From Microvirga sp. ACRRW (GTDB lineage Bacteria; Pseudomonadota; Alphaproteobacteria; Rhizobiales; Beijerinckiaceae), in NCBI RefSeq assembly GCF_022346925.1, contig NZ_JAKRNJ010000001.1, positions 744,001 through 808,000 of the forward strand: a stretch of 64,000 bases of DNA, read 5' to 3'. Made by a program: the position numbers and the translations under genes. Below, one piece after another: positions 44,581-54,151 of this stretch. A model generated the notes under the pieces. It did no database searches and was not told the origin of the DNA. It was given only the letters and a program-made list of their open reading frames with translations. Positions within the stretch are counted from its first letter, which is position 1, and each line of letters opens with the position of its first letter.

Positions 44581-44590
44581 GATCTTCTCC

Positions 44591-44923
44591 TTAGATCGCC
44601 ATCCGCGAAATTTCTTGATAGGCGGCAACAACCTTGTCGCGAATTGCGATTGCCGTCTGAAGCGTCTGTTCTGCGGCCATGACAGCCTCAGCCACCTGTT
44701 GCACGGATGCCTTGCCTTGGATGCCGGAAATCGACGATGCCTCGCCGGCCTTCAAGGTGTCGATCGCCGATGAAGCGACCTGCGCCATCGTGTCGAGAAA
44801 GCTGACCTGAGCAACGCCGGCCGAGGATGCATTCGAGGGCAGCTTGATTGCAGCCGCAGGCGCGGACGCGACCGCAGACGGACGCTCGATCATCGATGAG
44901 ATGGAGGATGCTGCGCTGATCAT
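44591..44923 (-). CDS. fliE: Hook-basal body complex protein FliE
   Basis: The 110-residue protein has the FliE C-terminal helix pattern: [20 protein letters not shown] followed by [18 protein letters not shown]. The N-terminal half is Ala/Ser-rich. It joins the MS ring to the rod and is among the first exported subunits. It lies 10 nt from flgG and 1 nt from flgC. Confidence 0.94.
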   Translation of the reverse strand: MISAASSISSMIERPSAVASAPAAAIKLPSNASSAGVAQVSFLDTMAQVASSAIDTLKAGEASSISGIQGKASVQQVAEAVMAAEQTLQTAIAIRDKVVAAYQEISRMAI

Positions 44924-44924
44924 A

Positions 44925-45341
44925 TCAGCCTCTCATAAGGTCAATCGTTGCGGAGATCATGGCGCGAGCCTGCTTCATCATCTGCAGGTTGGCCTGGTAC
45001 GAGCGGTTGGCCTCGCGCATGTCGGCCATCTCGATCAGCATGTTGACGTTCGGCTTCTTCACCATGCCGTTTTCGTCTGCTGCAGGATTTCCGGGATCGT
45101 ACTCTACCGGGAACGGCGTCTCGTCCTTTCCGATTTCCTTCACAGAAACCGAAGAGGCTCCCATGGCGCGGTCGAGTTCAGATTTGAAAGTGATCGTCTT
45201 TCGCGAGTAGGGATCGGAGCCTGGTGTGCGCCCGGTGGATTGAGCATTCGCGACGTTCTCGGAGATCACTCTCAAGCGCGCCGATTGAGCTTCGAGACCT
45301 GCGCTTGAAAGTTTCGCTGAGGCAATGAGAGGGTCGACCAT
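44925..45341 (-). CDS. flgC: Proximal rod protein FlgC
   Basis: The 138-residue rod protein contains [20 protein letters not shown] with [20 protein letters not shown] and ends with [20 protein letters not shown]. The ATG at 45341 overlaps the flgB stop (TGATG); an in-frame GTG at 45344 is an alternative. It builds the proximal rod with FlgB and FlgF. Confidence 0.95.
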   Translation of the reverse strand: MVDPLIASAKLSSAGLEAQSARLRVISENVANAQSTGRTPGSDPYSRKTITFKSELDRAMGASSVSVKEIGKDETPFPVEYDPGNPAADENGMVKKPNVNMLIEMADMREANRSYQANLQMMKQARAMISATIDLMRG

Positions 45342-45727
45342 CACGCTGTCCTCACGCTCGACATCAGCATGCGGTGGAATGCCTTGACCACGCTCGTATT
45401 CAAGGAGTGCTGGCGATCCACCTCACCGGCCTTGATCATCTCCTGCTCGACGCTGACGGAATTCCGCGAATGGACAGTATCCCAGGTATCCGTCTTCTTC
45501 ACCTTCATCCCCTCAGGGCGAGATGCGTCGAAGCCGATATGCCCGTTGCTGGTGGCCGCCATGGCCAACTTCGTCTTGTCCAGAATATCGGAGAAGGGCT
45601 CGACGTCTTTCGCGCGGTACCCGGGCGTGTTTGCGTTGGCGATGTTTCCTGAGATCGTAGCCTGGCGTGCAGAAAGCCATTGCGATTGCCTGGACGCCAG
45701 ATCGAAAAGGTAGACAGGTGATGTCAC
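45341..45727 (-). CDS. flgB: Proximal rod protein FlgB
   Basis: The roughly 128-residue protein contains [40 protein letters not shown] and a final [17 protein letters not shown], all rod-family hallmarks. The start is probably GTG at 45727, because GGAG lies 6 nt upstream; an in-frame TTG at 45739 overlaps that ribosome site. It heads the ten-gene run flgB to fliP. Confidence 0.92.
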   Translation of the reverse strand: MTSPVYLFDLASRQSQWLSARQATISGNIANANTPGYRAKDVEPFSDILDKTKLAMAATSNGHIGFDASRPEGMKVKKTDTWDTVHSRNSVSVEQEMIKAGEVDRQHSLNTSVVKAFHRMLMSSVRTA

Positions 45728-45739
45728 AGTGATCTCCAA

Positions 45740-46205
45740 CCATCATGGTCGAAGATGCATTTACGCGTGTAACCTTGCATGGGGCTGACTTGGTCCTGGA
45801 GCAAAATCGCTTGGACCGCCTATCCGCAATGAGAGGATTATCTTTGAGGATGAAGTCAGTTCAGAGAGGCGCAGATTTTTTTATGTTATTACGTTATTTA
45901 AAATTAGCTCTGCCTCTCGATCTGGTTGATTTAATTTCGAGGAGACGTGCCTTGTGGCCTTCCGATCACAAGCGCAGAGTAAATTGCACGCACAACCGCC
46001 AATCGACATTTGGTAGCAGCTTGGCCATGCATTGGGGTCTTGAAGAAGCATGCCGAGAAAGCTACGAGCAAAAAATTGAGATTGTGATTGACCACATCAA
46101 CTGTCAGACGGCTTGGGGGGCTATGACAGATGATCATATTCGCTTCGGCACTCACCTGAAAATAGCTGCCCTCTCCCCTGACAAAAAATTAGGAGAAAAA
46201 GCCCA
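45740..46205. other. Intergenic region between flgB and the FixJ-like gene
   Basis: This 466-nt gap between divergent genes has lower GC than its flanks and must hold the flgB operon promoter and the promoter of the FixJ-like gene. I see no tRNA, terminator or convincing -35/-10 pair. A plus-strand open frame from 45745 to 46293 crosses the regulator start in another frame and looks spurious. TAGGAG at about 46190 is the regulator's ribosome site. Confidence 0.5.
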
Positions 46206-46823
46206 ATGTCGACTGGGGCGGTTGTTTATGTGGTGGATGACGATGTCGGAGTGCGCAAAGCGCTCTCCTTTCTGCTCGTGTCTGCCGGTTTAAATGTCCG
46301 TTTGTACGACTCCGCCACGTCTTTTCTGAAAGAGGTCAGAGATCCTGGCCGCTGTTGCATTGTAACAGATGTGCGCATGCCGGGAATCGATGGACTTGAA
46401 TTCATTCGCCGCCTGAACGAGCGCGATCTCAACGTGCCTGTCATCGTCATGACAGGCCATGCCGATATTCCGCTTGCCGTTGAGGCCATGAAGGCCGGTG
46501 CTATCGACTTTCTGGAGAAGCCTTTTCGCGAAGACCGCTTTCTTGAAGTCGTTCGCTTCGCCCTCGTATGCGACGAGAAAAGTGTTCGCAGAAGTCAGGA
46601 ATTGCTGAAGACGCAAGCCCGCTTGCAATCTCTCACGCAGCGCGAGCGTCAGGTTCTCGATTGCCTCGTTGCGGGCAAGGCCAATAAGGTCATTGCCCAC
46701 GAGCTCAATATCAGCATCCGCACGGTCGAGATTCATCGCTCGAACGTCATGGCCAAGATGGAAGCCCGGAATCTGTCCGAGTTGATCCGCATGGCCCTCT
46801 TTGTCGAGGCGCCGGCCAGCTAG
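46206..46823 (+). CDS. FixJ-family two-component response regulator
   Basis: The 205-residue protein has a receiver domain (about 5-120) with D11/D12, phosphoacceptor D55 (IVTDVRMPGIDG), switch T83 in VMTGHADIPLAVEAMKAG and K105 (FLEKPF). A LuxR-type HTH follows (about 138-200, SLTQRERQVLDCLVAGKANK, ISIRTVEIHRSNVMAKM). This is the FixJ/TtrR-like layout. The likely partner is the FixL-like kinase at 59356-62778, 12.5 kb away, since no kinase is adjacent. Targets are unknown. Confidence 0.93.
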   Translation: MSTGAVVYVVDDDVGVRKALSFLLVSAGLNVRLYDSATSFLKEVRDPGRCCIVTDVRMPGIDGLEFIRRLNERDLNVPVIVMTGHADIPLAVEAMKAGAIDFLEKPFREDRFLEVVRFALVCDEKSVRRSQELLKTQARLQSLTQRERQVLDCLVAGKANKVIAHELNISIRTVEIHRSNVMAKMEARNLSELIRMALFVEAPAS

Positions 46824-46891
46824 CGCTCGACACCAGATGGGCCAAGCATCGTATCCAGGACCATTCTTCACGTGATGGATTGCACCGCCTG

Positions 46892-49657
46892 ATGGCCTCC
46901 GTAAAAACCCTGCTCCCGACCCAGACCGACAGCTCCGGCGAGAATCCGGGCACGACAGACCCATCCTATCTCGTTTCAAACAACAATCGCTGGTCACGCG
47001 TTGCGTTGAATTTCGAGAGCGTCGAGCATGACGCGTGGTGCGAACTCAGCTTTTACCTGGAATGGAATTCTCAAGAGGAGAATCTTTCCGCCCATGATTT
47101 TGCGGCAATCGGAGTGGACTTTCTGACGGAAGATGGCTCAAGCATCGACTTCGCATATGTTCCTGGCCTGACCAAAACTCAGATCGATCCTCACAGCTGG
47201 TATGTGAATGGCCCCGACTACCACGATCATGGACGTTGGGGGAGCAGGGTATCGCTTGGCTTCTTCATTCCCTCCCCTACCAAGAAGATTGCAGTCAACA
47301 TCCGGAGCTGGCGCAACTCCCATCCATTCATCGTCCGTAACCCACGTCTGCTTCAGAGGCTTGCGGCCGAAGATGAGGCGAGCGACGAGAGCGCCGATCC
47401 GGCACGGGTATCCAACGCTCTGCGTCCCTTGAATGCTCGCCGCACATGGCGCTCTTTCAACGCTGAGCCGATCTGGATCAACTTCTCTGTGATTCCGGAA
47501 CGGAGGCTTCTGATCCGTGGGCAGATCATCAATGAGAACCTTGGACCAGACGGTGCGATGGCTCGCATTGTCTATCGCAATGCCAAAGGAGCAGAACTTC
47601 CGCCTCCTTATCCGGAGACGTCGGCAGCGCCTTCCGTAGGATCCTTTATCGGCATTCCGGTTCATCGGCAGGCGCGGCGCTTCACTCTGGATCTCATCCC
47701 ACCGCCTGAAGCCGCCAGTGTCGATGTCGGATTTCAAACCTGGCACGCCCAGACCGGAATGGAACTGGCTGGCCCTCTCGAAGTGTCGCTTGAAGATGAT
47801 CTCACGCTGGAGGCGATCTCTGACGAGAACTCCCCTGATGCCGTGACATTCCTCAGACACCTGATGGCTCGGCTTGACCCGTCGCAGTCCCCGAACGAGC
47901 CGGCATCTTTCTCAACTCAGGTGAGAAAGATGATCGATCCGAAAGCATTGGCCTCCCCGCAGACCGTCCAGGCTAAACTGAAGGCTATGCAGCGTGGCGG
48001 AACGACTGAGTTTTCGGGAGGCATGCTGACTCTTGGCAGCTTTCCGGAATGGTCGTTGCTGGAGCAGCCCGCATGGATGGAAGACCCCTTTCTGTCCCCA
48101 GCATGGAGACTGGAGTTTCAGTCGTTATCCTGGATTGAAAGCCTTCTCGAAGAAGACAAGGCCGACAATCTCAATCAAGCCATCGCGCTGGCAGTCTCCT
48201 GGTCGCTTGCCAATGCTTGGGGATCTCAGAAAGACCCGATCAGCGCACATCCTCGAGCGCTGTCCGCACGAGCCGAGATGTTTCTTTGTCTCCTATGCCG
48301 CAGCGCCCTGTCCCAGAAGACTGTAAAATCCCGCGAGTTCCTCACTCTTTTTTCTGAGACAGTGCGGCATGCTTTTGCCCTTGCGGAGATTCTTGGCCAG
48401 AATATTTTCGCACATTCCGTTGTGCATTTGCACGCAGCCTGCGCTCTGCTTGCCTTGGCCAGATGCCTGCCGCGCATCTCTCTCGCGCCTTACTGGGAAT
48501 CTCTTGCTCTGTTTCATCTGAAAGATGGTTTCGACCGTTTTCTTGACGAGAACGGCACATTCATCGAGCAATCCCCACACGTCCAGTTGGAAGTCATCTC
48601 CCTGGGCCTCGTTCTCGCCCGTCAACTTGAAGGCCGGGCAAAGACGGCGGAGCTGCATCGCAACTTGACCGAACGCATCAGGATAAGCCTGCGGCCGCTG
48701 GTGGCTGTCACCGACCCATCAGGTTATCTTCCTCCTTTCGGAGATTCTCCTCACGGCATTCATCATGCCGCTTGGTTGCGGCGGCTTCTGTCCGATTATG
48801 GCGCGGGCCTGCTATCGGATCCTGAGCTCGCCTCCGAACTGTCATACCCTCCGGGCAAGAAAGTTTTCTCCTCTGAGAAGGCGGGCCTCATCGCAGTCCG
48901 CCGATATGACCGAAACGCTCATTGGAGTTACTTCTGCTCGTCACTGAGTGGCCGGCACCATGAACATGGTCACTTCGATTGCGCATCTTTTCTTTACTCG
49001 ACCGGCGGCGCACCCTGGGTCATCGATCCCAGAGGCTCAAAGCTCCATGATGCCGGCGTGGGACGTCAGTATCTCGTATCATCGAGAGCCCACAATATCG
49101 CCCTTCCCGACGGCCGGGATCAGCTCGCGGGGATTGGGTGGATCGAGTCACAGGAAGAGCTGGAAGGCGCAACCCTATTCGTGCTCGGCAGCAATGCGTA
49201 TGGGCCGGAATATGCGCACCGCCGCATCTTCGTCACCTTGGAAGGCCTGGATGCCATCGCAGTGCTCGACCATTTTGTGTCCCAGCCCAGGCCTATTGCT
49301 TTCGAAGGATTTCTTCACTTCGATACGAACATCATCGTCGCCATTGCTGCGACACAAATGGGCGTCGCCTACCGCAAGAACGAGAAGCTCAAGGTCACGC
49401 CCTATGCAGTGAAAGGGCAGTTCAATGGAATGAGCATCGAGAATGGACGAAATGACCGCCCATCATTACTCCAAGGGTTCGTTGCCCGCGCGGCCGGCGG
49501 CCTGCAGCCTGCCAACGTCCTTAGCTACCGATTTTCCGGTCACGAGGCCGTCTGCGGCGGTGTCATGCTGTCCGTCAACGACAAAGCAGCCCGCTCACTC
49601 TCACGGCTGTTAGACAAATTGAACGTTCTGCACACCGTCAGCCGCCTGACTACCTAA
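46892..49657 (+). CDS. Heparinase II/III-like polysaccharide lyase family protein
   Basis: The 921-residue protein has an N-terminal beta-rich part (about 1-290), an (alpha/alpha)-toroid part (about 330-640) with ISLGLVLARQLEGRAKTAEL, and a C-terminal heparinase II/III-like beta domain. The diagnostic segment is G-R-H-H-E-H-G-H-F-D at residues 687-696, followed by STGGAPWVIDPRGS and YLVSSRAHNIALPDGRD. No signal peptide is visible, so a cytoplasmic or non-classical location is possible. It follows the FixJ-like gene by 68 nt with no terminator seen. Its substrate, perhaps a capsule or exopolysaccharide, is unknown. Confidence 0.8.
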   Translation: MASVKTLLPTQTDSSGENPGTTDPSYLVSNNNRWSRVALNFESVEHDAWCELSFYLEWNSQEENLSAHDFAAIGVDFLTEDGSSIDFAYVPGLTKTQIDPHSWYVNGPDYHDHGRWGSRVSLGFFIPSPTKKIAVNIRSWRNSHPFIVRNPRLLQRLAAEDEASDESADPARVSNALRPLNARRTWRSFNAEPIWINFSVIPERRLLIRGQIINENLGPDGAMARIVYRNAKGAELPPPYPETSAAPSVGSFIGIPVHRQARRFTLDLIPPPEAASVDVGFQTWHAQTGMELAGPLEVSLEDDLTLEAISDENSPDAVTFLRHLMARLDPSQSPNEPASFSTQVRKMIDPKALASPQTVQAKLKAMQRGGTTEFSGGMLTLGSFPEWSLLEQPAWMEDPFLSPAWRLEFQSLSWIESLLEEDKADNLNQAIALAVSWSLANAWGSQKDPISAHPRALSARAEMFLCLLCRSALSQKTVKSREFLTLFSETVRHAFALAEILGQNIFAHSVVHLHAACALLALARCLPRISLAPYWESLALFHLKDGFDRFLDENGTFIEQSPHVQLEVISLGLVLARQLEGRAKTAELHRNLTERIRISLRPLVAVTDPSGYLPPFGDSPHGIHHAAWLRRLLSDYGAGLLSDPELASELSYPPGKKVFSSEKAGLIAVRRYDRNAHWSYFCSSLSGRHHEHGHFDCASFLYSTGGAPWVIDPRGSKLHDAGVGRQYLVSSRAHNIALPDGRDQLAGIGWIESQEELEGATLFVLGSNAYGPEYAHRRIFVTLEGLDAIAVLDHFVSQPRPIAFEGFLHFDTNIIVAIAATQMGVAYRKNEKLKVTPYAVKGQFNGMSIENGRNDRPSLLQGFVARAAGGLQPANVLSYRFSGHEAVCGGVMLSVNDKAARSLSRLLDKLNVLHTVSRLTT

Positions 49658-49675
49658 GCACCGGCGGATCAAGCA

Positions 49676-49706
49676 GGAATGGACGCTTCTGGAGAGCATC
49701 CATTCC
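49676..49706. terminator. Hairpin between convergent lyase and cheZ genes
   Basis: GGAATGGA and TCCATTCC form a perfect 8-bp stem with a 15-nt loop in the 57-nt gap between convergent stops. No long T-run is present, so it is a weak bidirectional terminator at best. Confidence 0.5.
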
Positions 49707-49714
49707 AACCGTAG

Positions 49715-50413
49715 TTACCCGAACAGGGCATCAATAGCGTCTTGAGACGTGATGCCTTTGTCTGTCGTCAAAGCGGGACCGTTCAGAAGCGCTTCATCAC
49801 CATCGCGAACCGGCTCCAAGGTTTCAACATCCTTGAAGCTCTCGAGGCCGCCCCAGATCTGGATCATCTCGTGAACACGCTCTTCCACGAACTTCATCGC
49901 ATTCACGACCTTGCTGATACGCTGCCCGGTAATGTCCTGAAAATTGCAGGCCTCGAAAATGCTGATCACCTGATCGGAGATCTCACGAGCGAATTCCTGA
50001 TCTCCTCCCGAGAGGCGGGACGCCAGATTGCCGGACAGCTCATCGATCCGTTCGGCCGCGGCGAGGATCGAATTGGTCGCCGTTTCCGTACCCATGACGA
50101 TGGCCCCGAGTTCGTCCGTAACCCGGTTGATTTCCTGCCCCTGAGATCCGGCATAGCGGAGTGTTGCAATCTCCCGCTTGGTGCGCTCGATCGCCTCATA
50201 GATCGAGTCCAGTTCGACCTTAAGACGCATCGCCTCCTGCATGTCCTTCCGGTGCTCTTCGAGGAACGAAGCCGAAAGCTCCTTGGCTGGAACAATAGCC
50301 TCCTTGATCGATCCGAGCATGTTCATGATCTCGGTATGGCGCTCAAGCATATCCTCGTTAGCCGGAGGTGATGCCAGGTGAGCTTCGATGCGATAGCTCT
50401 TACGTGGGTTCAT
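49715..50413 (-). CDS. cheZ: CheZ-type CheY-P phosphatase
   Basis: The 232-residue helical protein contains the CheZ core ISIFEACNFQDITGQRISKV, whose Gln/Asp residues form the phosphatase active site. It ends with SQDAIDALFG, a C-terminal peptide like the CheY-binding tail. It dephosphorylates phospho-CheY. It is cotranscribed with cheY, cheW and cheA (gap 20 nt to cheY). CheZ homologues are less usual in rhizobia, many of which use a phosphate-sink CheY instead. Confidence 0.88.
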   Translation of the reverse strand: MNPRKSYRIEAHLASPPANEDMLERHTEIMNMLGSIKEAIVPAKELSASFLEEHRKDMQEAMRLKVELDSIYEAIERTKREIATLRYAGSQGQEINRVTDELGAIVMGTETATNSILAAAERIDELSGNLASRLSGGDQEFAREISDQVISIFEACNFQDITGQRISKVVNAMKFVEERVHEMIQIWGGLESFKDVETLEPVRDGDEALLNGPALTTDKGITSQDAIDALFG

Positions 50414-50433
50414 GGCTCACACCAAACTTGTCG

Positions 50434-50817
50434 TTATGCGCTGAAGACAGCGCTAATCTTCGAACGAAGCGTCTCGGCATTGAACGGCTTCACAATGTAG
50501 TTGTTTACACCGGCTTTTTTCGCAGCGACGACGTTCTCCGTCTTCGCTTCTGCCGTCACCATAATAAAGGGCAGAGATCCCAAATCGGCATCGGCGCGGA
50601 CCTGCTGAAGCAGCTCATACCCAGTCATCGGCGCCATATTCCAATCGGAAATCACCAGACCGTATTTCTTGGCCCTGAGCTTCTCCAAGGCAGCCTGTCC
50701 ATCCGAGGCGTCGTCGACATCGTTGAAACCGATCTGCTTGAGAAGGTTGCGGAGGATCCGAACCATGGTCTGATAGTCGTCGACCACAAGGACGGGAGTT
50801 GAAAGGTCTAAACTCAC
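50434..50817 (-). CDS. cheY: CheY-type response regulator (cheA-linked)
   Basis: The 127-residue receiver has D13/D14, phosphoacceptor D58 (LVISDWNMAPMTGYELLQ), T88 in IMVTAEA and K110 (YIVKPFN). It resembles the motor-binding CheY. It sits between cheW and cheZ, so it is the likely direct partner of CheA and CheZ. A second cheY lies at 14477-14860. Confidence 0.95.
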   Translation of the reverse strand: MSLDLSTPVLVVDDYQTMVRILRNLLKQIGFNDVDDASDGQAALEKLRAKKYGLVISDWNMAPMTGYELLQQVRADADLGSLPFIMVTAEAKTENVVAAKKAGVNNYIVKPFNAETLRSKISAVFSA

Positions 50818-50867
50818 GGTAGCATATCCTATCTAGTTACATGAACGAGAAGTTTGAACAACGATGG

Positions 50868-51362
50868 CTAAGCGGCCTCACGCTCCGAGCCGAAAGCAAG
50901 AACGGCATCCACGTCGAGAACGATCATCAGCTGACCTTGAAGCTGGTGTACTCCTTGAGACAGGCTCACCCAACGTCGATCCATATGAACGGGGTTCGGC
51001 TGCATCTCGTCGGAATTGAGCTTGAGAACCTCGCCAACCTCATCGACGAGCAGGCCATATGCCTCACCCTGGTACTCAAGCCCTACGGCCATCCGCCGCC
51101 CTGTCTTGCTGTTATCCTGCAAGCTAAGCCGACTGCGCAGTGAAACGGCCGTCACCACACGACCTCGGAGATTGAGCAAGCCCGCAATTTCCATCTGCGC
51201 CAGCGGAACCTTCGTCATCTCGTTGACGACGAAGACATCATGAACACGGCCGATCGGCATTCCAAGCAACTGGCCTGCCACGGTCACCGTGATGAACTCC
51301 GTCTCCCTTGAGAAAGTCTTGGGTGCGTCGAAGGCAATCGTATCCATGGCTTTCATGATCAT
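50868..51362 (-). CDS. cheW: Chemotaxis coupling protein CheW
   Basis: The 164-residue protein has the double beta-barrel CheW pattern: FITVTVAGQLLGMPIGRVHD, EIAGLLNLRGRVVTAVSLRS and YGLLVDEVGEVLKL. It couples the MCPs to CheA. It starts in the stop of cheA (ATGA overlap at 51359-51362), so it is translationally coupled. Confidence 0.95.
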   Translation of the reverse strand: MIMKAMDTIAFDAPKTFSRETEFITVTVAGQLLGMPIGRVHDVFVVNEMTKVPLAQMEIAGLLNLRGRVVTAVSLRSRLSLQDNSKTGRRMAVGLEYQGEAYGLLVDEVGEVLKLNSDEMQPNPVHMDRRWVSLSQGVHQLQGQLMIVLDVDAVLAFGSEREAA

Positions 51363-54151
51363 GCAGCCTCTTCAAGATATCCACTGAGTTCCGCGAGCGC
51401 TGAAAGGAGCCCGCGACGATCGACCTTCGAGACGACTTCCGTAATCTTGAAGCGCCTTGCGAGGGCGATCAGTTGAGCGTCCGGCCTCAACGTCATACCG
51501 ATGACCGGCGTTGAACGATGTTGAGGGTCCGCACGCAGAGTTGCGATGAAGGCGAAGCTGGAATGTCCAGGCAACTCGAGGTCGGCGATGATAACGTCCG
51601 GCTGAGCTCCGTTCGAGAGCATGCGCGCGGCGTCCTGAGCCGTAGCCGTGGTTTGAACGCGATAACCCGCGGCCTTCAGAACAGGGACGAGCATGTCTCT
51701 GAAGAAGTTCGACCCGTCGATGAGAAGCAGGGAATTTCCCTGCTTGTCCTTCTGATCCGAACGGGACCATGTTTCGAGCACGAGGGGCAGGTAATGGGCG
51801 ACATTGACGATTTCCGTGGTGCGGCCCCGTACCACCGCCGACCCCACAAGATCGGAGCGTTCGGCAAGAAGCTCCACATCGAGCTTGTCCTCGACGATGT
51901 CGACGATTTCCGCCACCGCAAGCCCCATGGAAATTTCCCCATCGGAGAACACTAGAAGGGACTGCATCCCCTGCCTTTTTACCTCAAGCTCATCATCACA
52001 GGAGACGATCGGCATGAGGCGGCCACGATACTGAACAACCGGGCGTCCGCTCGCCCATTCAATCGTCGAGGCATCAATCTCTTCAAGACGCGTGACAAGC
52101 GAAAGCGGCACGGCTTTCAGGCTGTCGCTGCCGCCGCGGAAGACAAGCAGGCTCGTCAGCTCTTCGGCTGCGGCAATCGCCTGCTCCAGCGAGAGATCGC
52201 TCTGGAATTCGTCGCTTTGCCCTTCCGACCCGACCATCCGCGCAAGGCCATTGGGATCCACGATGAGGACGACGGCACCGTCGCCGAGAATGGTATTGCC
52301 GGAGAAGAGCTGAATGTGTCTCAGCTTCGAGGACATCGGCTTGACGACGATCTCCTCCGTATGGAAGACGCCATCGACGAGAATGCCAAAGCGCTGCTGC
52401 GCCACCTGCGTGACGACCACGAAGCCAGTATCGACATCTTCGACATCCGAAAGCCTCATCACCTTAGAAAGAGGAACAATCGGCAGCAAACGTTCACGTA
52501 GACGCAGGATCGGGGTTCCATTGATCCGCTCTATGGAATGTTCGGAGGCTGGCGAGACCCTGACGAGCTCCGACACCGCCACCTGCGGAATGGCGAAGCG
52601 CTGGTCTTTTGACGAGACGATCAAGGCAGCGACAATGGCCAATGTAAGCGGGATCTTGATGGTGAATATCGTGCCGCGCCCCTGCTCCGAGCGGATATCC
52701 ACCGTCCCGCCGATCAGCTCGATATTGGTCTTCACCACGTCCATGCCGACACCCCGGCCGGACACGGATGTCACGGCAGCGGCAGTCGAGAAACCAGGAT
52801 GGAAGATGAACTTGGCGACTTGAGCATCGCTCATCCGCTCAAGCTCGGATTCGCTGATGACTGCCCTTTCGACGGCCTTCCTGCGGATGGCGGCATAGTT
52901 CAAGCCTTTGCCGTCATCGGAAATCTCGATCGTGATCGAACCTCCCTCATGATAGGCATTCAGGCGGATGATCCCCTTCTCGGGCTTTCCGGCGGAACGG
53001 CGATCGGCAGGGCTTTCTATGCCATGATCAGCCGAGTTGCGGACCATATGGGTGAGCGGGTCCTTGATGACTTCGAGCACCTGGCGGTCGAGCTCGGTAT
53101 CCGCCCCCTGCATGATCAGCTCGATCTTCTTGGACAATTCATTGGAGAGATCGCGAACGACACGCGGCAGCTTCTGCCATGCATTGCCAATCGGCTGCAT
53201 ACGCGTCTTCATAACGCCGTCCTGCAATTCCGCCGTCACCTGAGACAGGCGTTGCAATGGCACCTTGTAACCGTAATCCTCCGAATTGCGGCGCGCGATT
53301 TCAAGCAACTGGTTTCGGGTCAGAACAAGTTCCGACACCATCGTCATCAGATGCTCAAGCGTGTCGACGTTCACGCGGATCGTTTGAGCCTTTCCGGCAA
53401 CGCCCTCTCCCCCGTCCGGCTGATCCGAGGCCTCTACGTCTTTCTTGACTACTTTTGGAGAAGCATTCGCCTGCGCGGAAGGTGCAGTCTGCTCAGGTTT
53501 TGCCGCAGCAATGGTCTCTGGCCCCGGTGCGTCGCGGAAGGCACGCTCCAGTTCATCCAGAGATACTTCTCCTGGCTTCAGCGCTCTCTCCAGAACCTGA
53601 TAGACAAGAGAGCCGGAAGCCTTCTCGTCCTCCGGGCCGGGCGCTTCCTGGAAGGCACGTTCGAGCTCATCGAGAGAGACCTCGCCAGGCTTCAGCTCCC
53701 GCTCAAGAATCTGAGGGACCAACGTTCCAACCGTTTGCGCCGCGCTCGACACAGGAGCAGGCGCCTGTGCATGGCTCGTTGCATTCGACATGTGGTCGAG
53801 AGCCGCGATGAGGTCATCATCGGTTCCTTGCGGCTCGACACCATGGCGTTCCAGTTCGCCGAGGATGTCCTTGACCCGATCAAGCGTCGTCAGGATCAGC
53901 GACACGGCTGCTGTCGTGACCGGCATCCCATCGCGGAACTTGCCCATGAGGGTCTCCGCCGCGTGAGCAAGAGCCTCAAGCCGAGGGAGCCCAAGGAACC
54001 CGCAGGTCCCTTTGATGGTGTGCACCAATCGGAAGATGTTGCTGAGGATCGCCTGGTTGTTGGGATCCTGCTCGAAGCGGACCATCTCCACGTCGACCGT
54101 TTCAAGATGCTCGTTGGTCTCTGTGAGAAACTCAAGGAGAAGGTCGTCCAT
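51359..54151 (-). CDS. cheA: Chemotaxis histidine kinase CheA with C-terminal receiver
   Basis: The 930-residue protein has an HPt domain with H44 (RLVHTIKGTCGFLGL), a linker carrying a duplicated 28-residue segment (about 147-174 and 183-210, each with LKPGEVSLDELERAF), a dimerisation helix, the HATPase domain (NSADHGIESPADRRS, then ISDDGKGLNY), a CheW-like domain, a second CheW-like part and a receiver domain (about 805-925, DVIIADLELPG). No typical CheY-binding P2 domain is seen; the repeat linker occupies its place. The hybrid receiver layout is known in other alphaproteobacteria. Confidence 0.94.
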   Translation of the reverse strand: MDDLLLEFLTETNEHLETVDVEMVRFEQDPNNQAILSNIFRLVHTIKGTCGFLGLPRLEALAHAAETLMGKFRDGMPVTTAAVSLILTTLDRVKDILGELERHGVEPQGTDDDLIAALDHMSNATSHAQAPAPVSSAAQTVGTLVPQILERELKPGEVSLDELERAFQEAPGPEDEKASGSLVYQVLERALKPGEVSLDELERAFRDAPGPETIAAAKPEQTAPSAQANASPKVVKKDVEASDQPDGGEGVAGKAQTIRVNVDTLEHLMTMVSELVLTRNQLLEIARRNSEDYGYKVPLQRLSQVTAELQDGVMKTRMQPIGNAWQKLPRVVRDLSNELSKKIELIMQGADTELDRQVLEVIKDPLTHMVRNSADHGIESPADRRSAGKPEKGIIRLNAYHEGGSITIEISDDGKGLNYAAIRRKAVERAVISESELERMSDAQVAKFIFHPGFSTAAAVTSVSGRGVGMDVVKTNIELIGGTVDIRSEQGRGTIFTIKIPLTLAIVAALIVSSKDQRFAIPQVAVSELVRVSPASEHSIERINGTPILRLRERLLPIVPLSKVMRLSDVEDVDTGFVVVTQVAQQRFGILVDGVFHTEEIVVKPMSSKLRHIQLFSGNTILGDGAVVLIVDPNGLARMVGSEGQSDEFQSDLSLEQAIAAAEELTSLLVFRGGSDSLKAVPLSLVTRLEEIDASTIEWASGRPVVQYRGRLMPIVSCDDELEVKRQGMQSLLVFSDGEISMGLAVAEIVDIVEDKLDVELLAERSDLVGSAVVRGRTTEIVNVAHYLPLVLETWSRSDQKDKQGNSLLLIDGSNFFRDMLVPVLKAAGYRVQTTATAQDAARMLSNGAQPDVIIADLELPGHSSFAFIATLRADPQHRSTPVIGMTLRPDAQLIALARRFKITEVVSKVDRRGLLSALAELSGYLEEAA

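Noticed and set aside
45745..46293. A 182-codon plus-strand frame in the flgB/FixJ-like gap
   Set aside because: It runs into the regulator gene in another frame and shows no protein-like pattern.
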